Shown here: positions 29,795 to 39,060 of the stretch, piece by piece
Position numbering within the stretch: the first letter of the stretch is position 1
Layout of the letters: every line of letters begins with the position of its first letter
DNA from: an uncultured Bacillota bacterium
GTDB lineage: Bacteria > Bacillota > Clostridia > Oscillospirales > Oscillospiraceae
Length of the DNA stretch: 44,505 bases
Assembly (NCBI GenBank): GCA_947073765.1
Contig: CAMTMZ010000022.1
Location: 1 to 44,505, forward strand
Reading direction: 5' to 3'
Position numbers and translations under genes: made by a program
The notes under the pieces: model-generated
Database searches by the model: none
Told to the model about the DNA's origin: nothing
What the model saw: the letters and a program-made list of their open reading frames with translations, nothing else

Positions 29795-31525
29795 ATGAGA
29801 ACCAGAAGAAACTGGGCTGTGCGTACGATTGTCCTTGTAATGCTATTGCTGGCTATGGTATGCACCGCCTTCGCCGCCGGGGACCCCACAGAGGAGTCCG
29901 GCACCAAGATGATCGAGTGCCCCGACTGCGGTGCGGTGGGGATTGTGCTGTCTGATGAGGCGGAGGCCGTCACCTGCGGCAGCTGTGAGGGTGCGGGCTA
30001 TGTCCAGTCCCCCAGCAATTTTTTCAATACCCCCATGTCCCTGCTGCCTCCCATCATCGCCATCGCCTTGGCCCTGATTACCAAGGAGGTCTACTCCTCC
30101 CTGTTTATCGGGATTCTGGTGGGCGGACTGCTCTACTCCAACTTCTCCTTTGAGGGGACGGTGCTCCATGCGTTCAACGATGGAATTGTAGCCTCACTGT
30201 CTGATAGCTACAATGTGGGGATCCTGATCTTCCTGGTGATTCTGGGCATTATGGTGTGTCTGATGAACAAAGCGGGCGGCTCCGCCGCCTTTGGCCGCTG
30301 GGCCAAGAAGAACATCAAGTCCCGGGCCGGGGTGCAGCTGGCTACCATTGTGCTGGGCTGTTTGATCTTCATTGACGACTATTTCAACTGCCTCACTGTG
30401 GGCTCCGTGATGCGTCCTGTCACCGACAAACAGAATGTCTCCCGGGCCAAGCTGGCTTACCTGATCGACGCGACCGCCGCGCCCATCTGCATCATTGCCC
30501 CCATCTCCTCCTGGGCCGCCGCCGTGGCGTCCTTTGCCGAGGACGGCCAGGGGCTGAACCTGTTCATCCGTGCCATTCCCTATAACTTTTACGCGCTGCT
30601 TACCGTGGTGATGATGGTGGGAATGGTGCTGCTGCGGGTGGAGTACGGTCCTATGGCGAGATATGAGCGCAACGCGATGGAGAACGGCGATCTGTTCTCC
30701 GGCTCCAACCCCTATGCCATGCTGGATGAGGAGAATGATGAGTCTAAGGGCATCGTGCTGGACCTGGTGCTGCCCATCCTGGTGCTGGTTGCAGCTTGTG
30801 TGATCGGAATGATCTATTCCGGCGGCTTTTTCTCCGGAGAGACATTCTCGGCCGCCTTCTCCAACTCCGACGCCTCCGTGGGTCTGATGTTGGGTTCCGC
30901 CTTCGGCCTGCTGTTCGCTTTCATCTACTACCTGGTCCGCAAGTCTATGACGTTTAAGGAGATGATGGGCTGTATCCCCGAGGGCTTTAAGGCCATGGTG
31001 CCCGCTATCCTGATCCTCACCTTCGCCTGGTCCCTGAAGGGAATGACCGACTCCCTGGGCGCCAAGTTCTTCGTGCGGGACTTTGTCCGCTCCGCCTCCG
31101 GGCTTCAGATTTTCCTGCCTGTTATCGTCTTCGCGGTGGGCTGCCTGCTGGCCTTTGCCACCGGTACCAGCTGGGGCACCTTCGGCATTCTGATTCCCAT
31201 TGTGCAGAGTGTGTTCGACATGGACAACCCCATGGCCATTATCTGCATCTCCGCCTGCATGGCCGGAGCCGTGTGCGGCGACCACTGCTCCCCCATTTCC
31301 GATACCACCATTATGGCCTCCGCCGGCGCTCAGTGTGACCACATTAACCATGTGTCCACCCAGCTGCCCTATGCGGTCTCCTGCGCCGTGATCTCCGGCG
31401 TCACCTATCTCATCGCCGGCCTGCTGGTGATGACCGGCGCGCCCGGTATTGTCTCTCTGCCCATCGGCGTTGTGCTGATGCTGATTTTCCTGTTTGTGAT
31501 AAGAGGCAAAAAGAGCGTGGCTTAA
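29795..31525 (+). CDS. NhaC-family transporter under lysine riboswitch control
   Basis: A 576-aa membrane transporter of the Na+/H+ antiporter NhaC superfamily (PF03553), with about 11-12 hydrophobic segments and motifs such as FIDDYFNCLTVGSVMRPVTD, APICIIAPISSWAAAVASFA, SWGTFGILIPIV and GDHCSPISDTTIMASAGA. Members downstream of L-boxes are proposed lysine importers, so lysine uptake is the likeliest role. The N terminus is unusual: a signal-like helix (NWAVRTIVLVMLLLAMVCTA, FAAG) is followed by a zinc-ribbon-like segment ECPDCGAVGIV...VTCGSCEGAGYV (about residues 38-70) before the first core transmembrane helix. AGGAGG lies upstream of the ATG. Confidence 0.88.
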   Translation: MRTRRNWAVRTIVLVMLLLAMVCTAFAAGDPTEESGTKMIECPDCGAVGIVLSDEAEAVTCGSCEGAGYVQSPSNFFNTPMSLLPPIIAIALALITKEVYSSLFIGILVGGLLYSNFSFEGTVLHAFNDGIVASLSDSYNVGILIFLVILGIMVCLMNKAGGSAAFGRWAKKNIKSRAGVQLATIVLGCLIFIDDYFNCLTVGSVMRPVTDKQNVSRAKLAYLIDATAAPICIIAPISSWAAAVASFAEDGQGLNLFIRAIPYNFYALLTVVMMVGMVLLRVEYGPMARYERNAMENGDLFSGSNPYAMLDEENDESKGIVLDLVLPILVLVAACVIGMIYSGGFFSGETFSAAFSNSDASVGLMLGSAFGLLFAFIYYLVRKSMTFKEMMGCIPEGFKAMVPAILILTFAWSLKGMTDSLGAKFFVRDFVRSASGLQIFLPVIVFAVGCLLAFATGTSWGTFGILIPIVQSVFDMDNPMAIICISACMAGAVCGDHCSPISDTTIMASAGAQCDHINHVSTQLPYAVSCAVISGVTYLIAGLLVMTGAPGIVSLPIGVVLMLIFLFVIRGKKSVA

Positions 31526-31553
31526 ATCCTCTGAAAGCGATTATAACTAAGAG

Positions 31554-31580
31554 AAAGGCCGCCCCGTTGGGGCGGCCTTT
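31554..31580. terminator. Bidirectional terminator after the NhaC-family gene
   Basis: A 12-bp stem (31554-31565 with 31569-31580) with A/T-rich ends, between convergent genes. Confidence 0.8.
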
Positions 31581-31586
31581 CCAGGT

Positions 31587-31955
31587 TTATTCCGTGGGCT
31601 TGACAAACCCGATTTTGACGGCTGGATTTTTGGCGGAGATGTGGTCCAGGCACTGCTGGCCTGTGGTTTTATCCATGACCTGGCCCCGGCGCTCCTGGCC
31701 GTCGGCGCAGTCCATAACCAGATAAAACTGATCAAAGTTGGCGGTGGCGCAGCACATACGGGCCTTGACCTCCTCCTGGCGCAGCCAGACACGGAGAATT
31801 TGTCCGTAGGGGAGATAGGATACGCCGGAGAATTTGCGGAAAAAGAGGTGGCGCTCCCCCAACTGTACCTTGCCTACGTCCCGGGCCTGGGCATACTCCT
31901 GCTCCAGTGTATCGGGAGAGAGAGACGCGCTGGGAATCTCTGGTTTAAACTTCAT
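31587..31955 (-). CDS. Hypothetical protein, 122 aa
   Basis: Small soluble protein with no family I can name. It has no signal peptide or membrane segment. Pattern: an N-terminal EIPSASLSPDTLEQEYAQAR helix, then alternating strands (LFFRKFSGVSYLPYGQILRV, KARMCCATANFDQFYLVMDC) and a C-terminal DHISAKNPAVKIGFV, which may be a small PH-like or similar beta domain. AAGGAGG precedes the ATG by 7 nt, so it is a real gene. It is convergent with the NhaC-family gene and divergent from rplU. Confidence 0.75.
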   Translation of the reverse strand: MKFKPEIPSASLSPDTLEQEYAQARDVGKVQLGERHLFFRKFSGVSYLPYGQILRVWLRQEEVKARMCCATANFDQFYLVMDCADGQERRGQVMDKTTGQQCLDHISAKNPAVKIGFVKPTE

Positions 31956-32172
31956 AAGACCGCCTCCTTGTATAATGAAAGTAGCTGAAACTCTTGCCGG
32001 CTGCGCCTCCAAAGGCCGCCAGGGAGGAGCTATGGCTTTGGAGGTCCGGGATGCCGCATTTTGGGGATTGATTTGGAACGGTTAATTTTTTGTTTCCACA
32101 ATTGTACCACAGGTGGGACAATAATGCAAGGGATTCCTATTAAGAAAAGACGAAAAAATGTGCCGAAAGCCC

Positions 32173-32201
32173 TTGACAACAGCATGTGTCACTGATAAAA
32201 T
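32173..32201 (+). promoter_or_regulatory. Promoter of the rplU-prp-rpmA operon
   Basis: TTGACA (32173-32178), 17 bp, TAAAAT (32196-32201). The stretch between the hypothetical gene and this promoter (31956-32170) shows only a doubtful short ORF. Confidence 0.85.
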
Positions 32202-32207
32202 ACTAAG

Positions 32208-32281
32208 GCCGCATTGAATGGGTATTCAAGTGGGACAGCCCCGCCCATGAGAGCGAGTCCGTAATAAAGGAGTTGAATACT
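32208..32281 (+). promoter_or_regulatory. Putative ribosomal protein L21 leader
   Basis: The 70-nt leader contains a TTGAAT/ATTCAA hairpin (32214-32229) followed by a GGGACAGCCCC and GCGAGTCC region and an AAAGGAG ribosome binding site. Its position and size fit the L21 leader element of Firmicutes, an autoregulatory structure. I did not align it, so the assignment is tentative. Confidence 0.45.
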
Positions 32282-32593
32282 ATGCAGGCTATCATTGTAA
32301 CCGGCGGCAAGCAGTATAAAGTGGCGGAGGGCGACACTCTGTTCATCGAGAAGCTGGAGGCCGAGGCCGGACAGACCGTTACCTTCGACCAGGTTCTGGC
32401 GGTGCTGGATGGAGACAAGGCTACCTTTGGCGCGCCCACTGTGGAGGGCGCTTCCGTGGCTGCCACCGTGGTCAAGAACGGCAAGGGCAAGAAGATCCGC
32501 ATCTTCAAATACACCCCCAAGAAGGGCTACCGTAAGCGCCAGGGCCACCGTCAGCCCTACACCAAGGTGGAGATCGGCGCCATCAAGGCCTGA
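32282..32593 (+). CDS. rplU: 50S ribosomal protein L21
   Basis: A 103-aa L21 with the typical [20 protein letters not shown] start and the C-terminal signature [19 protein letters not shown]. Start chosen by the GGAG site 9 nt upstream. Its stop overlaps the ATG of prp (TGATG), giving the conserved Firmicutes order rplU-prp-rpmA. Confidence 0.97.
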   Translation: MQAIIVTGGKQYKVAEGDTLFIEKLEAEAGQTVTFDQVLAVLDGDKATFGAPTVEGASVAATVVKNGKGKKIRIFKYTPKKGYRKRQGHRQPYTKVEIGAIKA

Positions 32594-32922
32594 TGACCAC
32601 CGTAACCTTTCATATCGAGGGCAGCCGCATCACGGGCTTTGAGATGCAGGGCCACAGCGGCTATGCCCCCCAGGGGGAGGACATTGTCTGCGCCGCCCTT
32701 ACCAGCGCCGTCCGCCTGACCGAGTGCGCCGTAAACGATGTGCTGGGGCTGGAGGCATCGGTAAAGGTGAGGGACAAGGATGCGTCCATTTCCCTCAAGC
32801 TCCCCAATGGCATGGGACAGGCCAATGAGAAAACCTGCCAGACTCTTCTGGAGGCGCTTATGGTTCACTGTGTTCAGCTGGCGGAGGAGTATCCTGAAAA
32901 TATTACCGTCATGGAGGTGTAA
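32593..32922 (+). CDS. prp: Ribosomal-processing cysteine protease Prp
   Basis: A 109-aa Prp (YsxB family). The catalytic pair is His21 in QGHSGYA and Cys33 in DIVCAALT. It removes the N-terminal extension of L27. Here the substrate is visible next door: rpmA begins [14 protein letters not shown], with the cleavage site between Phe9 and Ala10. It overlaps rplU by one base. Confidence 0.95.
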   Translation: MTTVTFHIEGSRITGFEMQGHSGYAPQGEDIVCAALTSAVRLTECAVNDVLGLEASVKVRDKDASISLKLPNGMGQANEKTCQTLLEALMVHCVQLAEEYPENITVMEV

Positions 32923-32925
32923 GAG

Positions 32926-33216
32926 ATGCTGAATATTGGTTTACAGTTTTTCGCCCATAAAAAGGGCGTGGGCTCCACCCGCAACGGCCGCGATTCCAAG
33001 GCCAAGCGGCTGGGCGTGAAGCGAGGCGACGGCCAGTTTGTGCTGGCCGGCAATATCCTGGTCCGTCAGCGGGGCACCCATATCCATCCCGGCGTCAATG
33101 TGGGCAAGGGCAGCGACGATACCCTGTTCGCCATGAAGAGCGGCCGGGTGAAGTTTGAGCGCCTGGGCAAGGACCGCAAGCAGGTTTCCATTGTGGAAGA
33201 GGCCGTTGCGGAGTAA
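32926..33216 (+). CDS. rpmA: 50S ribosomal protein L27 with Prp-cleaved N-terminal extension
   Basis: A 96-aa L27 precursor. Residues 1-9 (MLNIGLQFF) are the Firmicutes-type extension removed by Prp to expose AHKKG, which reaches the peptidyl-transferase centre. The mature part shows [20 protein letters not shown] and [15 protein letters not shown]. It starts 4 nt after the prp stop and is followed by a strong terminator. Confidence 0.97.
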   Translation: MLNIGLQFFAHKKGVGSTRNGRDSKAKRLGVKRGDGQFVLAGNILVRQRGTHIHPGVNVGKGSDDTLFAMKSGRVKFERLGKDRKQVSIVEEAVAE

Positions 33217-33223
33217 CATGATG

Positions 33224-33257
33224 AAAAGCCGCAAACGATAACGTTTGCGGCTTTTTT
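33224..33257 (+). terminator. Terminator of the rplU-prp-rpmA operon
   Basis: Stem 33228-33237 with 33242-33251, extended by A/T pairs, loop ATAA, then TTTTTT. Confidence 0.9.
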
Positions 33258-33278
33258 ACAGCAAAGGAGGAGCGGCCT

Positions 33279-33887
33279 GTGGATATTCGGGAGAAGCAGC
33301 ACGGAGGGCTGCTTTATCTGCCGGGGGATGAGTCTCTGCAGAGGGAGCAGCTGAGATGTTTGGATCGGCTGTATGAGTTTAATCAGTGCAAACCCTCTGA
33401 CCTGAAAGGAAAGAAGACGCTGCTGGGAGAGATGTTCGCCGAGATCGGGGAGAACTGCTATATTGAGACTCCTCTGCACGCCAACTGGGGCGGGCGGCAT
33501 GTCCACTTTGGAAGGAATATCTATGTCAATTTTAATCTGACGCTGGTGGACGACACCCATATCTATGTGGGGGACTACTGTCAGATCGGGCCCAACGTGG
33601 TACTGGCCACGGCGGGCCACCCCATTGACCCGGAGTTACGGAAGGCGGGCTATCAATATAACGCTCCTGTCCGCATTGGCCGCAACTGCTGGCTGGGGGC
33701 GGGGGTGATTGTGGTGCCTGGGGTCACCATTGGGGACAATGTGGTGGTGGGGGCCGGGAGCGTGGTGACCCGCGACCTGCCCGACAACGTAATCGCCGTG
33801 GGCAGCCCCTGCAAGATCCTGCGGGAGGTAGACGACCACGACCGGGAATACTACTTTAGAGACCGTAAGGTGAACCCGAAGCTGTAA
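33279..33887 (+). CDS. Sugar O-acetyltransferase (maltose/galactoside type)
   Basis: A 202-aa left-handed beta-helix acetyltransferase of the LacA/Maa/NodL group. It has an N-terminal helical cap (QREQLRCLDRLYEFNQ), hexapeptide repeats (VHFGRNIYVNFNLTLVDDTH, IYVGDYCQIGPNV), the catalytic His in ATAGHPIDPE and the closing GAGVIVVPGVTIGDNVVVGA and GSVVTRDLPDNVIAVGSPCK. It transfers acetyl from acetyl-CoA to a sugar hydroxyl. The start is GTG at 33279 with AAAGGAGG 8 nt upstream. It may be co-transcribed with the two small genes that follow. Confidence 0.93.
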   Translation: MDIREKQHGGLLYLPGDESLQREQLRCLDRLYEFNQCKPSDLKGKKTLLGEMFAEIGENCYIETPLHANWGGRHVHFGRNIYVNFNLTLVDDTHIYVGDYCQIGPNVVLATAGHPIDPELRKAGYQYNAPVRIGRNCWLGAGVIVVPGVTIGDNVVVGAGSVVTRDLPDNVIAVGSPCKILREVDDHDREYYFRDRKVNPKL

Positions 33888-33899
33888 GGAGGCGTACCG

Positions 33900-34199
33900 A
33901 TGGAGCAATGGCTTTATGTGATGTTTATTGAAAAGACCAAGACCTACAACAAGCTGACCAAGGCCGCTGTGGAGCGGCACGTTGCCAATCTGAGACAACT
34001 GGACGAAGAGGGACACATTGAGCTGGCCGGGGTGTTCAAGGGCTACCCCGGCGTGGCGGGCATGTATATCCTGAAAGCGGAGAGCCTTGAGGCGGCGGAG
34101 GAGCTGTGCAAGCGGGAGCCGCTGGTGGCGGAGGGCTTCGCCACCTATAAGCTGAAAGCCCTTCAGCCGGCGAATAAGGAAAATAACTATCTGTTATAA
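33900..34199 (+). CDS. YciI-like small protein
   Basis: A 99-aa protein resembling the YciI/dimeric alpha-beta barrel family: a first strand WLYVMFIEKT, then a helix with KAAVERHVANLRQLDEEGHI, a strand ELAGVFKG, MYILKAESLEAAEELCKREP and a C-terminal strand. Function unknown; relatives are small-molecule binders or weak hydrolases. AAGGAGG is upstream. It forms a tandem pair with the next gene. Confidence 0.75.
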   Translation: MEQWLYVMFIEKTKTYNKLTKAAVERHVANLRQLDEEGHIELAGVFKGYPGVAGMYILKAESLEAAEELCKREPLVAEGFATYKLKALQPANKENNYLL

Positions 34200-34214
34200 A
34201 GAAAGGAGATAGCT

Positions 34215-34526
34215 ATGAGCTTAAAAGAGGGAAGCGTGCTGTTCGCAAGGATCGATTACAAAATCGGAGACAAACAGGAGACAGAGCAGGACGCCATAGA
34301 CTCCATGGAATATCTGCAAAAAATCGCGCGGGAACGTTACCTGGCAGCGGGCGTATTCGGCAATATGGAACTGGGGACTATGGATGGAGCGATGGTGCTT
34401 TTTGAGGCGGCAGACCTTCAGGAGGCGCAGAAAATCGCGAATGACGACCCGATCATTCAAAGAGGCTATTACCGGTGCGACGTGTATCAGTGGAATGTGA
34501 TGCTTCTGTCCGAGGGCGCAAATTGA
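34215..34526 (+). CDS. Second YciI-like small protein
   Basis: A 103-aa protein with the same fold pattern as its upstream neighbour (SVLFARIDY strand, DSMEYLQKIARERYLAAGVF, GAMVLFEAADLQEAQKIAND, DPIIQRGYYRCDVYQW), but diverged. The conserved features are the A-G-V-F strand and the DP-x2-x-x-G turn after the second helix. AAAGGAG precedes the ATG. It is a likely ancient tandem duplicate, possibly a heterodimer partner. Confidence 0.7.
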   Translation: MSLKEGSVLFARIDYKIGDKQETEQDAIDSMEYLQKIARERYLAAGVFGNMELGTMDGAMVLFEAADLQEAQKIANDDPIIQRGYYRCDVYQWNVMLLSEGAN

Positions 34527-34617
34527 TAAATGCTCCGGGAATACTGCCTTAATGCGCAGGTACTGTATGGACGCAGGCGCAGACATAAAGAATGATAACA
34601 GTTAGGAGGTGCCCGAT

Positions 34618-35898
<1,281 letters not shown>

Positions 35899-35925
35899 CC
35901 GCGGCCCCCGCCTGACCGGTGGGGG

Positions 35926-36543
35926 CTATTCAATTGTCAGACCCGGCCTGCCCTGCTTTACCGCCTCTGCCAGAAGAAGGAATGGCGGGTGGGCGGGGCT
36001 GTGGGATACGAGCTTGAGGCGTTTGGGCTCCAGGCTTTGGGCTCGAAGGGCGCAAAGGACGTCCACCAGCCGCTCCGGGCGGTGGCACAGGGCAAAACGG
36101 CCCCCATTTTTCACCAGACGGGAAGCGGCGGAGCACAGTTCCTCCAGGGAGCAGTGCTCCTCGCTGCGGGCGGGGCCGGCGCTGGTCCCGCTGCCCACGG
36201 GGAAATAGGGCGGGTTGGAGACAACCAGGTCAAAGCCTCCGGCGGGGAGAGAGAGGGTGCGCAGATCACCGCAAATAATCTCCCCAGACAGAGTGTTGAC
36301 CGCCAGGTTTTCCCGGGCAATTTGAGCGGACAGGGGATCGATATCTACCCCGGTGAGGGTGAGTCCCTCCGCCCGGCGGGCCAGTAGCAGAAGGAGCGCC
36401 CCGCTGCCTGTGCCCAGGTCGCACACGCGCCAGCCGGACTTCACGGTAGAGAAGCCGCCAAGGGCAAGGGCGTCACCCCCAAGGGGAAAGACTCCCTCGG
36501 GCCAGGAGAGGGAATATGGGCCTAACGATTCTGTGTTTGACAT
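35926..36543 (-). CDS. TrmN6/YfiC-like tRNA1(Val) adenine-N6 methyltransferase
   Basis: A 205-aa class I SAM-dependent methyltransferase. It has the SAM motif VCDLGTGSGALLLLLARR, TGVDIDPLSAQIARENLAVN, and the N6-adenine catalytic motif NPPYF. Size and the divergent placement next to rsmI match yabB of Bacillus, an adenine-37 N6 methyltransferase of tRNA1(Val). The start at 36543 is taken at MSNTESLGPYSLSW, where family similarity begins; the ribosome binding site is moderate. Confidence 0.88.
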   Translation of the reverse strand: MSNTESLGPYSLSWPEGVFPLGGDALALGGFSTVKSGWRVCDLGTGSGALLLLLARRAEGLTLTGVDIDPLSAQIARENLAVNTLSGEIICGDLRTLSLPAGGFDLVVSNPPYFPVGSGTSAGPARSEEHCSLEELCSAASRLVKNGGRFALCHRPERLVDVLCALRAQSLEPKRLKLVSHSPAHPPFLLLAEAVKQGRPGLTIE

Positions 36544-36639
36544 AAAAACACCGCCTTTTGGGGATGGAGCGGGATGGCAACAGATTTTGCGCATTCCGCT
36601 ACATTATTTTCAAAAAGGATACCACATTTTTCTGGTCTA

Positions 36640-36648
36640 TGCTATAAT
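36640..36648 (+). promoter_or_regulatory. Extended -10 promoter of rsmI
   Basis: TGCTATAAT (36640-36648) combines a perfect -10 box with the TGN extension. No good -35 box is present. Confidence 0.55.
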
Positions 36649-36682
36649 ACTGGTAAAAATGATTGATTGAGGAGGCGCCGGG

Positions 36683-37519
36683 ATGGCAGGGACGCTCTAT
36701 CTGGTTCCCACCCCGATCGGGAATCTGGGGGATATTTCCAAGCGGATGGCCGATATCCTGGCCCACGTGGATTTTGTGGCGGCGGAGGACACCCGGGTAT
36801 CGGTAAAGCTGCTCAACCACCTGGGGCTGAAGAAGCCTATGGTGACTTATCATCGGCACAATACCGACAGCGGCGGGCAGGCTGTGATTGACCGGCTGAT
36901 GGCCGGAGAAAGCTGTGCTCTGGTGACTGACGCGGGCACCCCCGCTGTCTCCGACCCTGGGGAGGAGCTGGTGTCCCGGTGCGCCGGGCTGGGTATCGCC
37001 GTGTGCGCCATTCCCGGACCCTGCGCCTTGATTACCGCCCTGGCTGTGTCCGGCCAGCCCACGGGCCGGTTTACGTTTGAAGGCTTTTTGGCGATGAATA
37101 AGAAAAATCGCCGAGTTCACCTGGAATCCCTGCGGGGGGAGGAACGCACCATGGTGTTTTACGAGGCCCCCCATAAGCTGGCCGCTACCCTGCGGGACCT
37201 GGCGGATACCTTTGGGCCGGAGCGGCCTGTTACCCTGTGCCGGGAGCTGACCAAGCTCCATGAGGAGGTCCGCCGCACCACTCTGGGAGAAGCGGCAGCC
37301 TTCTATCAGGAAAACGCTCCCAAGGGGGAGTTTGTGCTGGTGGTGCGGGGAGCGGAGCCGGTGGAGGAGCGGGAGGCCACCCTGGAGGACGGGCTGCGGC
37401 TGGTGGAGAGGCTGCGGGAGGAGGGGCTGTCCCTCCGGGACGGAGTGAAACGGGCCGCCAGGGAGCTGAAGCTGTCCCGCAATCAGCTCTATGAGGCCGC
37501 CCTTGGCAGAGAGGGCTGA
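36683..37519 (+). CDS. rsmI: 16S rRNA (cytidine(1402)-2'-O)-methyltransferase RsmI
   Basis: A 278-aa tetrapyrrole-methylase-fold enzyme that 2'-O-methylates C1402 of 16S rRNA in the ribosomal P site. It has the opening LYLVPTPIGNLGDISKRMAD, the segment VAAEDTRVSVKLLNHLGLKK, VTDAGTPAVSDPGEELVSRC, and IPGPCALITALAVSG. Further blocks are FEGFLAMNKKNRRVHLESL and FYEAPHKL. GAGGAGG lies 7 nt before the ATG. Confidence 0.96.
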   Translation: MAGTLYLVPTPIGNLGDISKRMADILAHVDFVAAEDTRVSVKLLNHLGLKKPMVTYHRHNTDSGGQAVIDRLMAGESCALVTDAGTPAVSDPGEELVSRCAGLGIAVCAIPGPCALITALAVSGQPTGRFTFEGFLAMNKKNRRVHLESLRGEERTMVFYEAPHKLAATLRDLADTFGPERPVTLCRELTKLHEEVRRTTLGEAAAFYQENAPKGEFVLVVRGAEPVEEREATLEDGLRLVERLREEGLSLRDGVKRAARELKLSRNQLYEAALGREG

Positions 37520-37585
37520 AAAAACGCACAGATATTTACAAAATTGGATAGAATAGAGAGAAACCATAAAACGAGGTGCTGTGCA

Positions 37586-38959
37586 GTGAAGGATAATCGT
37601 ATTGAGGAGTATATCAGACCGGGCGCCCGCGCCCATCTGGTGGGAATAGGTGGAGTGTCCATGGCTCCTCTGGCGGAGGTGCTGAAGGGCAAAGGCGTGA
37701 AGGTAACCGGTTCAGATATGCAGGAGAGTAAGACTGTGAACCACCTTCGGGCGCTGGACATCCCGGTGACCATTGGTCATCTGCCGGAGAGCGTGAAAGG
37801 GGCGGGGTGCGTGATCCGCACCGCCGCCGTCCACGATGATAACCCGGAGATCGCGGCCGCCCTGATGGAGGGAATCCCCGTTTTTGAGCGGGCCCAGGCC
37901 TGGGGAGCCATTATGGGACACTACAAAAACGCCCTGTGCGTGGCGGGCACCCACGGCAAGACCACCACAACGTCTATGTGCGCGCACATCTTTTTGGCCG
38001 CCGGCAGGGACCCCTCGGTTATGATCGGCGGCACCCTGCCGATTCTGGGAGCGGGCCACCGGGTTGGGCATGGGGATACCATCATTGCGGAGGCGTGCGA
38101 ATACTGCAACTCTTTTTTGTCCTTTGCCCCGACAGTGGCGGTGATTCTCAATGTGGAGGAGGACCACCTGGACTTCTTTCAAGACCTGGATGATATTAAG
38201 AGATCCTTCCGGAGGTTTGCCCAGCTGGTGCCCTCTAACGGCAGCGTAATTGTCAACAGGGACAACAACGGGGCCAGAAGCATGGCCCATGGGCTGGATG
38301 TTTTCACCTTTGGCCTGGAGGCCGGGGCGGAGTGTACCGCTGTAAATCTGCGGGAGGAGAAGGGGTACCCCCGCTTTGATATCTATATCCGTGATGAGTT
38401 TTACGCCCACGCTTCGCTGCAGGTATGCGGACGGCACAATGTGTCCAACGCACTGGCGGCCGCCGCTGCCGCCTATGTGCTGGGTGTGCCGGGAGAGGCG
38501 GTGGAAGAGGGGCTGAGCACCTTTGCCGGCGCTGGCCGCCGTTTTGAGAAAAAAGGGGTTTTCAACGGGGCGGACGTCTACGATGACTATGCCCACCATC
38601 CAGATGAGCTGCGGGCCCTGCTGACGACGGCGAAGACCCTGGGTTACCAGCGGGTGGTGTGCGCCTTTCAGCCCCACACGTACTCACGCACCGCCGCGCT
38701 GTTCCATCAGTTCTGCCAGGTGCTTCAGCTGGCCGACAAGGTGCTGCTGGCCCCCATCTACGCAGCCCGGGAGACGGATACGATGGGGATGTCCGCGGAG
38801 AAAATGGCTGAGGAAATTCCCGACGCGGTGTGCTGCCGGGGACTGGAAGATGTGGCGGAACGGCTGGCGGCGCTGGCCCGTCCCGGTGACCTGATTCTTA
38901 CGGTGGGGGCCGGGGATATTTACCTGGCCGGAGAGAGTCTGATGGGCTGTCAGGCCTAA
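37586..38959 (+). CDS. murC: UDP-N-acetylmuramate--L-alanine ligase MurC
   Basis: A 457-aa Mur ligase that adds L-Ala to UDP-MurNAc, the first peptide step of peptidoglycan synthesis. It has the N-terminal HLVGIGGVSMAPLAEVLKGK, the ATP loop GTHGKTTTT (from about residue 121), the middle-domain EACEYCNSFLSFAPTVAVIL and NVEEDHLDFF, and the C-terminal YDDYAHHPDELRALL and FQPHTYSR. I prefer the GTG at 37586 (AGGTG upstream, conserved N terminus follows); a longer frame reaches 37544. A GC-rich hairpin is not visible after it. Confidence 0.96.
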   Translation: MKDNRIEEYIRPGARAHLVGIGGVSMAPLAEVLKGKGVKVTGSDMQESKTVNHLRALDIPVTIGHLPESVKGAGCVIRTAAVHDDNPEIAAALMEGIPVFERAQAWGAIMGHYKNALCVAGTHGKTTTTSMCAHIFLAAGRDPSVMIGGTLPILGAGHRVGHGDTIIAEACEYCNSFLSFAPTVAVILNVEEDHLDFFQDLDDIKRSFRRFAQLVPSNGSVIVNRDNNGARSMAHGLDVFTFGLEAGAECTAVNLREEKGYPRFDIYIRDEFYAHASLQVCGRHNVSNALAAAAAAYVLGVPGEAVEEGLSTFAGAGRRFEKKGVFNGADVYDDYAHHPDELRALLTTAKTLGYQRVVCAFQPHTYSRTAALFHQFCQVLQLADKVLLAPIYAARETDTMGMSAEKMAEEIPDAVCCRGLEDVAERLAALARPGDLILTVGAGDIYLAGESLMGCQA

Positions 38960-38989
38960 CAAAATGCTATAAAAAGCAACCTCCTGATA

Positions 38990-39018
38990 TTTACAACCGG
39001 GACGGACCAAGGTAAAAT
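38990..39018 (+). promoter_or_regulatory. Promoter of the diguanylate cyclase gene
   Basis: TTTACA (38990-38995), 17 bp, TAAAAT (39013-39018). Confidence 0.65.
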
Positions 39019-39060
39019 AAAAATAGTACGCCTCCGAAAATTGAAAGGGGAGTGCACGCC

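Noticed and set aside
29289-29798. 169-aa plus-strand ORF across the riboswitch leader
   Set aside because: The region is better explained as promoter, L-box and attenuator; the ORF has no ribosome binding site and no family features.
32031-32084. 17-codon plus-strand ORF (MALEVRDAAFWGLIWNG) with a GGAGG upstream
   Set aside because: The spacing is short (about 4 nt), there is no promoter evidence, and it lies in the 5' region of the opposite-strand gene; could be chance.
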